The position numbers and the translations under genes were made by a program. Positions 44,347 to 54,800 of a stretch of 64,000 nucleotides of DNA are shown here, in pieces. The DNA comes from Isochrysis galbana. Lineage: Eukaryota; Haptophyta; Isochrysidales; Isochrysidaceae. The notes beneath the pieces were generated by a model. It worked only from the letters and a program-made list of their open reading frames with translations. It made no database searches and was not told where the DNA came from. The stretch covers positions 1,364,456-1,428,455 of the forward strand of contig CM030944.1 of the NCBI GenBank assembly GCA_018136815.1, given 5' to 3'. Numbering within the stretch: position 1 is the stretch's first letter; the number at the start of each line of letters is the position of its first letter.

Positions 44347-47268
44347 ATGACCGAAAGGCGGATGATAGACTCGGCGGAGCTCTCGGAGGTGGACAACCTG
44401 CTGAGCGCTCTATCGCTGGGTGCTGAAGCGGCGGCAGGTGCGGAGGGCTCGGAGGTGTCGCTTGGTAGACGGGTTGCCTCCGCGCGCGAGGACCATGACT
44501 CTCTTCCAGCCGGACGGAGCGAGGCAATCAGCAGGCAGCAGAGAGAAACAGAGGGAGCGCTCAACGAGATCTTCAGTTCTCTTTCTCTGGGCGTGCCGTC
44601 GAATGCAAGTGCAGAGTCGGGTGTCACTACGAATATTGGATCTCCCATCACTGGTCCTTTATCTGCTGTCTCCTCACCTACCGAGAGCGTCTTATGCAGT
44701 GAGAGACGTCATGCAGAAATGAACTCCGCTTGTGACAACCATCAGCAGCCGGGAAAGCTGGGCGCCGTGCCTGAGATTCGATTGCGAGATTATCAGGAAA
44801 CACTTTCGGCAGCTATTGCTAGTAGATATGCCAGCGGACACGCGTCTGTCCTTGCATACCTGCCGACTGGTGGAGGCAAGACTCATGTTGCTGCTGCTGA
44901 AGTTGCCCTTGAGTTGCGACAGGGGGGTCGTGCACTTGTCGTTGTCAACTCTCGTACACTCTTGGAACAGACTCGTCGCGCATTCCTCCGGCTTGGCTTT
45001 GCAGATGAGATGATTGGACTCGTCGGTGCTGGAGAGTTACCGTTCTGGCCTCGTCCTGTGCAGGTCCGTCTGATGCTGCGTACAGCAAAGTTGCTCACTG
45101 TCTCCCGCACCTAACTCAATCGAATAATCTTACCCGTCTTGACCTCTCCACTTTGCAGGTGGCAATGATCCAATCGCTACATGAGTTATTTTTGATTGAA
45201 CAGGCTGATTGGTTGCAGGGCTTTTCGTTGGCTGTAATCGACGAAGCCCATGCCGCGTTTGCCGCCACTTACGAAAGGCTACTTGGATTCATACAGCATG
45301 GAAGATGTGCACATCGTTCAGCGCGGCCTTCTCGAAATTTGATCGGCGCCGATGGAGCTGCAGCTGCAGGTGTGGATGCAGACGATGGTAATAGAAATCC
45401 CAGGACGAGTGGCAATGGGGTCGGACATAAAGTTTCAATGGCAATGTCTTTGCATGACCCCGTGATCAAAGACAATACACTCGAGGTGCAAATGTCAACG
45501 CGTGCAGCAAGTGTTGATTCCTGCGATGGCATCTTGATCAGCAAGCCCGAGATTGCCGCCCAGCGACTAGTGCAAATACGTAGTGGAAGCCAACAGTCTT
45601 GGGCAGCCTCGAGCAAAGGATTCTGTCGCGTGCTAGGAGTGACTGCAACCCCATTCCGTTCTGCACCTGAAGAGCGCCTCGACTCCATCTTCACCGGAGT
45701 TGCCTTTGGGCCATCGATCTCGGAGCTGATTGATCGCGGGGTATTGGTGAGACCGGTGGTTTTTGGGGATCGTATGCCATGCAATCAGCGCTGTCAATCT
45801 GGGAAGACTAGCTCGAGTACGTCGGAAAAGCCCACTTCCATTCCATTTGTTGCAACGGCGTCGCGGGCATTGTCCAAGTATAAACGGCATGCTTTAGGGC
45901 TCCGTACAGTCGCGTTTTGTTCCCGCGTTGCCGATTCCCGTGCCTTGGCGCTCGCTTTCTCGGCCGCAGGCGTCGCTGCGGCGCATGTGGATGGTGCAAC
46001 ACCTGCTGATAAGCGTGAAGCGATCTTCGAGGATCTACGGGCGGGCAAGGTGCACTGCTCCCAGGGATTAGGGTGTGAAGACGGCTCGGCCGAGTGGAAG
46101 GCATTTGCAAGTATGCGGACCTGGGATGGTCGATTGTGTGATTCGATTGTAATTGCCCCAACTACCGGGTAGGTGCCTCGTGACTCATGCGATGGCGTAT
46201 CGGGCGTTTTGCGTCCTTATCACACCCGCATCGTGTCCGACAGATTTTGCTTCTAAGCAACTGCGATGTTTTGTGTGAGGGCTTTGACCTACCTGAAGTG
46301 GAGGCGGTCCTCCTCCTTCGACCGACTAAGTCACGAAGGCTTTACATTCAGCAGGTAGTGAATGTTCAAGCCTTCGCACCAAGCAATAATGGCTCAGTAC
46401 ATTTTGCAGCTTCGCCTTCGGTCACCAGTAGGCTAGCGTTCTCTTTAGGCCTTGACACCCCGAACTTTGCTACCACTATTGCGCACAGGTTGGCCGAGGC
46501 CTTCGATGTGCTCCTGGCAAAGAGCGATGTATCGTTCTCGACTGCGCTGGCCTCACTTGGCGCTTTGGTCCAATCTCTGGTCCAACCATATTGGGAGGAA
46601 TCTTGACGGAGCAAGGAAAGCGATACTCATGGGAGGAGGCCACTGTGAGCACAACCGGTGCCACGCGATTGTTGCGCCGCTGTTCCTGTGGATCGATTCA
46701 CCATGCGGCAACGGGCTGCACCGAGTGCAGTCCTATGACCTTGCGGAAGAGTAGCAACATTCGCATCCTGTTGAATGATTCGTCCGAGGATTGGGGCAAA
46801 CTCCAGTGTGATGACTTGGGGATACGCTCACACCCTTTGAGGTGCCGAAGTAAGGCCAGTCACAACACAATGCAAGGACGTGCATACTCTGCGATGGCGA
46901 GCGATGCGGTCGCTGTGAAGCTATCCAGGATGGCAATAGTAAAGGAGCCGAATCGTGCCGACGTCCCGCGTCCTGAATGTTCCGGCCCGATGGAGGTACA
47001 TAGCACGACACCTGCGGAGCAGACCGTCGCTGCACCAAATGGAACCACCGTTGAGACTGCCTCGCCATCTCTAGTAGATCGCCAAGACGCGGAACCAGTA
47101 CATGCCTCTCCCCCGTCTCATGAAAGCAAGAGCCCTCCGATCAGGAACGGTCGTGGCGAGACGGGAGATGATAGTGAGGGTGAATGGGTTGGACCGCTTT
47201 GGCATGAAAGGCGCGGATGTAACGTGTGGGTCAATTCAGAGTCGGGCGCTGTGCGCCTATCCCCGTGA
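44347..47268 (+). CDS. SF2 DNA helicase of the RadD/Irc3-like group with C-terminal zinc ribbon
   Basis: Exons 44347-45063, 45159-46049, 46244-46354 and 46489-47268 join in phase 0 to 832 residues. Motifs in order: LRDYQ, Walker A PTGGGKT (173-179), DEAH (267-270), [23 protein letters not shown] (motif IV region), [20 protein letters not shown] (V) and YIQQ joined across the intron to [11 protein letters not shown] (VI). A zinc ribbon [16 protein letters not shown] and a Ser/Pro-rich tail follow. The VGRGLR-APGK end plus cysteines resembles bacterial RadD/YejH; yeast mitochondrial Irc3 is the nearest eukaryotic relative I know. It probably unwinds branched DNA in an organelle or nucleus. The N-terminal 140 residues are low complexity and could hide a targeting signal. 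Between DEAH and TATP lies an insertion of about 110 residues. Confidence 0.85.
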
Positions 47269-48470
47269 ACTGCAACGCGAGTAGGCACTCCGACCTTAGG
47301 GAAGGTACTAGGGCTTGCTTAGAGCTTGCAGTCCTGCTGTCCTCACAGTGTGCTCATTAATGGCCGCGATTGCGCTGGAGTGGTCAAAATCTTGAAGAAT
47401 ATGGCTGCCACTAGCTGCTGGCTATATGGGGGGGCCCTGATAGCGCTCTAGCGGTGCTACTCGTCGGCATCGCGACTACCCGCCGCACTCCCGAGACGAC
47501 AGCTGCTAGGCAGCAGCCCCCCCCCCCCCCCCGAATCATGAAAAATACTTCCGACCTCTTATTCAGTGGGTACCACAACTAACTTTATACGTGGTCGCCA
47601 TAGGAGCGCGCCAACGCGACTCTTGTTCTCTTAGGGCCCCTCGCCGAGGGAGCCCCTCCAGCCCCCACACAAAGCACAGAGCGGTCGCTGGCGAAGCTAC
47701 CGTGCCCACCATCGGAGGCCGAGAAAAGAAAGAAAATACGAAAGAAAATACTTAATGTTGTATCCTAGCCAACCCCACTAGCCACTAGCTATAATTGGAC
47801 ACAACTTTCCCGTCCCGGAATCCCGCCATGCCTGACGAGCCAGGTGTCCGAGTGCTACCGGGGGGAGGGGGCACTGCCCCCTCCCCTCGATATTTGTTTG
47901 TCCTCCCCCCGGTGCACGCACCAACCCTGCGCACCTGTCGCATTCGCGAATCGACACTCGTTAGGCTTCTCTTCGTCGTTCGGTATTTATCGTTATAATT
48001 CGCTGCTTTCTCTTTCTCTCGTCCTCGGTCAAAAGCTTCGCTTGGACGCATGGGATCTTGGGTTGTGGAGCGCGCTCTCTCTTTCTCTCGAAGAGAAGGG
48101 AGGGAAGCTTCCCCACCTTTCTTCCTCCTAGGCGCCTCGCAAATAGCTTTAATTCGCTATCTTTCCCGCGTTTCTCTATCTACTTTAGTGATTGCAATCA
48201 GGTTTAATTAGCAACCTTGTTGTATCCCCCCCTTAGGCACACCGCATTTCTCTCGTCTTATTCGGTAAGTCTTTTGGAATCCTGTGCGGCAGGATTGCCC
48301 CTCGTTTCCGTTATGATGCGATTCCCCTTCCAGACGGGATCGCCGACAGATCGCCTTCTGATCGTGTAGCACCCAAGGGTCTCGGCGGCGCTAGCGAAGT
48401 GCCGACCGACCGGCCGATAATTCAATGGAAGCTCCACGGACGGACGATATCAATCAATAGGGGAATCACC
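47269..48470. other. Intergenic region with poly-C run and a dispersed repeat
   Basis: A poly-C run at about 47517-47532 and repeat family A copy 2 at 47755-47945. A pyrimidine-rich stretch at 48000-48150 could be a leader for the ankyrin gene. No other feature is supported. Confidence 0.5.
47755..47945 (+). repeat. Dispersed repeat family A, copy 2
   Basis: It is closely similar to 33973-34140 from TATCCTAGCC through GACGAGCCAGGTGTCCGAGT, GGGGGCACTGCCCCC and CGATATTTG. The 3' ends diverge after about 47940. Confidence 0.75.
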
Positions 48471-48492
48471 GAATGGACGAACGAAAACGGCT

Positions 48493-49007
48493 GTGCTTTC
48501 TGCGCTTTCCGAACTCACGCTCCTCTTGGCACTTCAGACTTCAGCCAGCGAAGCCTGGAAATATGGCGCCACTAACGGGCAGCTCGAGGTGCTCAATCAA
48601 GTGGGTCCACTCGGAGAACTCCGAACCCGCTGTGCCGCACCTGGTCCGGATGAACTCGCTGCGGGCCGCCGCGCGCGAGGACCACGTGGAGGTGGTCGCG
48701 TGGCTGCTCTCGCCGAATGGCGGCGATGTATCCTCAAGGCGCCGCGTATGGAACTGCGCGGCGCGAGGTGATCCGGACTCGACGCGGACCCTCGATCGAG
48801 TGGCTGCTAGAGACGCGCGGGAGTGGGGAGCTCAAGAACGCGTGCTGCTGGGCGACGCGCCGCGGGTACACACACTTGCTGAGGTGGGCGCTAGTGCGCG
48901 TCCCCGAGGCGGACTGGTGGCCGCTCGTCGCCGCGGTCGCCGCCAGGGGCAACCAGCTCGAGGTGCTGCAGCTGTTGCGCGAGCACGGCGCCGCGTGGGA
49001 TGAGTGA
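48493..49007 (+). pseudogene. Ankyrin-repeat gene fragment with two apparent frame changes
   Basis: Ankyrin-type pieces lie in three frames: KYGATNGQLEVL (about 48558-48596), then IKWVHSENSEPAVPHL and AAREDHVEVVAWLLSPNG (about 48597-48720), then IEWLLETRGSGELKNACCWA to NQLEVLQLLREHGAAWDE with a stop at 49007. This GxLEVLxWL/LREHGxxWDE style is common in large ankyrin families of protists. The shifts fall without clear GT-AG introns, so it is probably a decayed copy or contains sequencing errors. Confidence 0.6.
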
Positions 49008-49017
49008 GCGCGTCCCA

Positions 49018-49190
49018 TCGCCCCCTCCTCCGTCACCACCACCTCCGTCTCCACCGCCACCCTCGCCACCTCCTCCGTCTCCACCACCGCCCTCGCCACC
49101 GCCGCCCTCGCCGCCTCCCCCATCGCCACCACCGCCCTCGCCTCCTCCTCCTTGCCCCCCCTCCTCCGTCTCCACCGCCGCCCGCCCCAC
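49018..49190 (+). repeat. Proline-codon minisatellite (SPPPP type)
   Basis: Tandem TCCACCACCGCCCTCGCC-like units. Read in the frame starting 49000 they encode SPPPP repeats. Such tracts occur in algal Hyp-rich proteins, but here the frame lacks a signal peptide and overlaps the end of the ankyrin fragment. Confidence 0.6.
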
Positions 49191-49439
49191 AGCCCTTCGT
49201 TCGCCGTTCGTCCCCACCCAGTCCAAACACCCAAATGGGGTTGCCCGACCCAGTCCAGAATTTCATTCACCCGACTCCCGGCGGGGAGGAGGGCCAAAGC
49301 GCCGCGCTAGCCGCCGGTGCCGCTCGCGACGGAGTGGCTCAGAGCCCTCCGGTAGCGCTCGACTCGACAGTCTGTCCTGTTGCGACTGCTTGCGGCGTGC
49401 AGCACATTTTTGGGTTTTGTGGGCCTCTATCCCTATCTA

Positions 49440-49780
49440 TCTAGAATCTAGGGTATTAATACTATTCGAGAGTTTCGCTAATATATTTGATAGAGGTAGT
49501 GGCTAGGCACTATCTACAAAGAGTTTAATAGTGTGATTTCTGTAATTTCTGCCTATTACTATTATCTAGATAATAGGTTAATCTATTCACAGCCTTAGTG
49601 TACAGCGGGTCATCGAATGCGAGATGCCATGCATGGCCCCCAGTCCTCGGTGAAGGCCAGAGGGCTCCTCGCTGGCAGCCGCGCGCACCCTCCGCCCGCC
49701 CACCAAGTAGCCCCTTAAAGAAAAGCTAGGAAACCACCTAATGATTAGAGAGACCTCCTCCTCCTCCTACTTTACTTATA
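49440..49780. other. AT-rich spacer
   Basis: Locally AT-rich with CTATCTA and TATTACTATTATCTAGATAATAGG palindromic stretches near 49550-49580. No gene is seen. Confidence 0.4.
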
Positions 49781-50010
49781 GTCTTCTTGGTCTGTGGACT
49801 GTGCTCTGGGAGCAGAGATGAGACCGGGAGGAGAATAGAGAGGAGACCGAGAAACAAAAGATCTCGGCCGTCCTCTCTTTCCCGCGCTTTTGTTCGCTCT
49901 GGAGGGGGGGGGGGGGGGGGACATGCAGGTCAGCCCTCTGCCGCACCCGAGTCTGAGCGCGCCGAGCGAGAGAGCAAGCGACTCAGACCACGAGCCCCCG
50001 ATGCACACAG

Positions 50011-51787
50011 GCCGCAAAGGCAGATATCGACCGACTCGCGCCGACACCTGATGGAGCAACGCTGGATGGCATCAAGGCATACACGTCGCTCCTGCAGAAA
50101 GTTGCCGCCAAGGCCAGCTCGGCTGCCTGGGCCAAGAAGATGATCGACGTCAAGGTGCGAGTGATAGATCCGTATCTACGTATGCGCATGTATTCACTGC
50201 ACGGCACTCGTCAATAGAATAGTGCTCAGACAGACACACCGATTCCTGCTGTTGTTGAGCCTTTCGTGCCTTCATGCAGATGTTGGACACTCTTGCACAA
50301 TGCTTCTCGTCCAAGCTTGTGCCGTTCGCAGAGACTAAACAAGGCAGAATGCTCGACCCAAAGGATACTCTGCTTTACGACTCCATGGATGCTCTTCTCT
50401 GCGCCGCAGAACACTTCCCAAAGCAGATTTCATTGATTTGTGTTAATCACCTCGATGCCTTCGCATCTTTGATCCTTTCAAGAGAAAGTCACATAGAAAG
50501 TCAAGAACTCGCCGCTGATCTCATCAATCGTGAGTTTATTCTCTCGCCTAGCGTGCACTGAACAGCCATCGCCTTTATTTGGAAGATGGCATCTGAATGC
50601 CACGGTGAAGAGGAACAACAACGTTCCTTGCATATGTATGCACGCTCAAGTGCAATGACGCACATGCCTTGCTCTCGGCGCCACCCTGTAGTGATCTTAC
50701 GGCATGAACCCCGAAAGTGCAAGACAGCAATTGCTACAGTCGCCCCCCCCCGCGAGAGGAGCCATCGAATGAGGAACGGGATCTGCCCTACCCTACTTCA
50801 TCGGGCGGAATCTCTTCTACGTCGCGCTGCGTCATTTGGACTTCAGCTTCGAATAATTGATATGCTCGTCGGGCTGGGTGCAGGGTGAGCAGGCATCCCC
50901 TTGCAGCGCCGCCCAGAAGCGAACGATGCACCCACTTAGTCGGTTGATTCTGGTGTGATTGACGACGCTTGCACTATTTGTTGGGTCCGCGGCTGGATGT
51001 GTGTAGATTCAATGGCGCTCGGTATTGGTATTGCCGCATCTTGCCATTGTTGATCCACATCCACTCCCACACCGCCACCGGCAACTGCTGGACTAATTGC
51101 ATGGCCAACTTTGCACCCGACCGACGGCAATCAGAATATTGTTATGCATTTCCTTTCCATTTGCTCGTGTTATACACGAACTCGTCTCGGTTGTGCAACA
51201 TTTACTGCCATACATGCAACCATGCAATACTACCATGGCCTCATCGACTCGCATTCAGGACCTCCCTCTGACCCCGGTTCCATGCGTACGATTGCAGGGC
51301 ATCAGCCACACTTGTAAACGTATTTGGCGCAGGCCATGGGCTTCGCCATGATGCCAACTTCGTGCGCAACGCGACGAAGGCATTGATCGCTTTCAATACA
51401 CGAAACGCCACTCGTATTGTGTCGCTTGTGGGAACGCTCGTTGGCTTCTTTGGCGCGCATATCCCACCTGAAGCTAAATTCAACGCAGAAATCCACCTTG
51501 GCCACACCATACTGCAAGGTTCAGCGTGTGGAAAGAACGGCCAAGAGCTACCATTCAAATTCAGCTATGACAATACTTGGAGCGTCAATGTCAAATGGCA
51601 TGCTACAGGCAGCGAATCGCCAAGGATAGTCGTCGAGATATATTTCGACCTCTACAAGGTTCGAGAGGCTGTGGGTCCAGAGGCGAAGGACAACGTAATC
51701 CGATTGGCTTCTGCGATGGCAGACGTTGAAGAATTGCGACGGCGATGCCTACCATATCTTCCAGCCCGCGTGTCTCAAAGAGATGAG
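50011..51787 (+). CDS. Unknown multi-exon gene, truncated by the assembly gap
   Basis: Clear coding exons are 50011-50154 (AAKADIDRLAPTPDGATLDG onward), 50280-50529 (MLDTLAQCFSSKLVPFAETK) and 51298-51787 (ASATLVNVFGAGHGLRHDAN, then FKFSYDNTWSVNVKWHATG), each with GT/AG borders. Between 50530 and 51297 there must be further exons I could not fix; SFGLQLRIIDMLVGLG (near 50850) and VIHELVSVVQHLLPYM (near 51165) are candidates. The protein looks soluble and helical, like an armadillo-type repeat. The start is unresolved. The last exon ends at a GT immediately before the Ns, so the 3' part is missing. It is assumed separate from the rhodopsin gene after the gap, but the gap hides the proof. Confidence 0.55.
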
Positions 51788-51789
51788 GT

Positions 51790-51889
51790 NNNNNNNNNNN
51801 NNNNNNNNNNNNNNNNNNNNNNNNNNNNNNNNNNNNNNNNNNNNNNNNNNNNNNNNNNNNNNNNNNNNNNNNNNNNNNNNNNNNNNNNN
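51790..51889. other. Assembly gap, exactly 100 N
   Basis: A round 100-N block usually marks a gap of unknown size. It hides the 3' end of the gene before it and the start of the rhodopsin-kinase gene after it. Confidence 0.99.
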
Positions 51890-51893
51890 GCAG

Positions 51894-54800
51894 GGGCTGC
51901 TTGTGCTCGGGCTAGGGGAGGACTATTTGGTACGACTCGGGCCGACGGAGTCGCAGGCTGTTCTTGTCGTCCTCTCCATCCAGCTTATGTCCATCTTCCA
52001 GTACATTCTCAGGCAGGAGCTCCGAGGGCTCCAGTGGACCAGCCGAGCGCTCCTCGCTGTCAAAGTGGGGGCCGCCTGGACCAACTTTGCGATCTACATG
52101 TGGCCCACTCCGTGGATGATTGACCATTTCAGCGGCCGCCCCAACTGCATGTTCCGCTGGGCCGAGTGGGTCGTGCTCGTGCTGACGATGGCCTTTGTGA
52201 TTGATGGCTCAGACTCGCGACACCACCTCCCACCGCTCTACTTTGCGCTCAGCCAGTTCTTCTCGACGGGGATGGGCATGCTTCTTCCGTTCACGACAGT
52301 ACCCCTCATCTGGGCGATGCTTCTCATTTGTGCCGTCACCCTCTTCGCCGTGCTCTTCGTGCGCACGTACAACCGAGCGGTGGACCTGAAGGTGCTGAAG
52401 CACACGCTGCCAAACTCGGCGTACCATCTGTGCAAGGCCAAGCTGGGCTTACGGCTTAGCATGGTGGTGTGCTTCTTCTGGTCGGGGCTGGTTATAGCCT
52501 TTTCCATAGACACGTTGGTCCGTCTGGTCTTCGACTGGTCACCGCAGGTCCAGTGGGGCTTCTGCGCCGACTGCGTCATCGACGCCTTCTGCAAGATGTG
52601 GTACACATCGCTTGTTGACGAGGACTCGCAGGCATACCCCACCCGCTTCCGGGTGACCCGGGGGCTGGTCGCCGCTGAACGGATGGAGATGGTGTGGACC
52701 GATGCGCACGACGTGATCGTCGTTTCACAGCGTCTTCAAGACGGTTCCCTGACAACCGCTGCCTCACCATCGATCAAGGATCTGCTCCCCAAGAAAGAGG
52801 CCGACGCGTGGATCTCGGGCAAGTCCCATGGCATAGCGAATAACTTTGAGCAGATGCTCGCGGATGGCGCAAAGCCGCCCATCCCTGAGCGGGAGGACAC
52901 ATTCACTTTAGAGGAGCTCATCAACTGCGCCTGGTGGTACCGCCGCTTCTCGTGCCGCATCATCTCGTCGGAACCCGATGCGGCGCAGCAGGCGAAGCGG
53001 AACTGTTTGTCCGTCACTTCCAGCAACTCTGCACCATCACTGTCAATATCCGGAGACGATCACGACTCCGAGACTATGCCAGCGGTTGGCAACAGCAGTG
53101 CCAGCTCTACTATTGATTTGGGTAAGATTTGCGATGTCAGCTCCTCGCTTTCTGAGACTGCAGATGGTTGCGTCATCATCTTGCGTGACGTCACCGACCG
53201 TGACCGAGTTCTTGAGATGGAGAGGGAGGTGAGTGGATCATGGAGGGCGACCGAGGGTTGCGGACGCGCGCCACGCGCTTACGGATGCGCGACAAGGACC
53301 TATGCCCGTTTGGCAAGCCCCGCGCTATAATAGGAGACAGCTTAGTCACGTGGCTGGCATGCGCCACGTGCCTGCACCTCTCATGCCTCGAGCCGTCCAC
53401 ATGCGTACTTGTTCGAGCGTCGACGAGACGCGCCTCACGCCACTGCCTTTTTCTCTATATTGTGCAGGTCATGTCATCGTCCATCGAACGCCTGAAGGAC
53501 GAGGAGGCGAACCGATTCTCAAGGCATGAGGTGAAGAATGGGGTCCTGGCCGCAATCTCCCAGGTGAGAGCTCGGGCAATGCGCGATACCCGTTCCACTC
53601 TTGCGCACGGTGAGACGCCCTTGTTTACGCTGACCTTGCTTCTTGGGCTCTCGCAGGTGGATACGCTGGCCTCAGCCATCCAACGCGGCGGGGATCCCCA
53701 CACCTTCGAGAAGATGCTTGGGTCGATGCGTACCGGACTCTCTCACACGCTGGAGACGGTCCTATCGCAAGCACTCGCCCGCGACGTCCTACACGGGAAC
53801 TACGTACCCAGGACTGCGCCCTGCCGGATTGAGGAGGTGCGCTGCAGAAGAGAGATGCTCTAGCTGGGCAAGCAGCGCTGCATAGCACAGCAAGCATCTT
53901 TGCATAGCGACGCGCCCTGCTTTCCGAACATGCGCTTCCGGATGGCACGTACTCTACGATCACAAGCAGAAATTGGGGACTTGACATGCGCCTCGCCTCA
54001 TCTCTCTACACCCCCTTCCCCCAGGCGCTTGGAAACGAAACGCTCGGTATCCCTGGTGCTCCGGAGACAAACCATCGGTTTCCAATCCGCACTCGGCCCG
54101 CAGTCGGATTCCCAGTCATTGACGTCGACCGTCGCCTTCTCACCTTGGTGTATAGAAATGCTATTTCCAACGCTTGCAAGGTCAACCCCCACCCCCACCC
54201 CTCTCCTGAGCGCCGCGCGTGCGCCTGCTCGGCCGTCGAAAGCTGCTGAGAAGCGAGCCAACTTTTGAGCGATCGTCTCTACCTTCGCATTCCCTTCTTC
54301 CCAGTATGGCAAAAGCGGTGGTATTGTTTCAACGGAGATCGAGCTCGAGGACCATACGCTCACCTTCCGCGTCATTAACGAACCTGGGCCTCGGCACGCA
54401 GATTTGTGCAAGCTTACGCGCGTGAACGAGCAGGTGTGCCCACCGCAGGACGACAGCCGAAGCCACGATTGCGGCCAGCATTAAGCTTATGCTACCCTTG
54501 TCACCATCTTTGCAAGTCAGCCTGCATCGTGCCCCGATGGATAGAATCGCCCTCCATTGGACTCCATATGTAGGTCTTCTCCAAGGGCCGCCGTTTACAT
54601 CTGCCATCGGATATGGTAGACTCTCAGAATGCTACTGCACGCGTCTCTAAGGGCGACGGCGGCTGGATCATGAAGCGGTGAGGAGCCAGGACGCACGCGG
54701 GGCCGCGCGGGGGAAGGATTGGGGGGGGGGGAGGGGTTGCTAGATTGGTATAGTCCGCATTCCAAGTGCTAGATTGGTATAGTCCCCATTCCAAGTGCTG

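Noticed and set aside
49000-49506. A 168-codon SPPPP protein
   Set aside because: The repeat tract is real, but there is no signal peptide, it overlaps the ankyrin end, and the downstream part is not protein-like.
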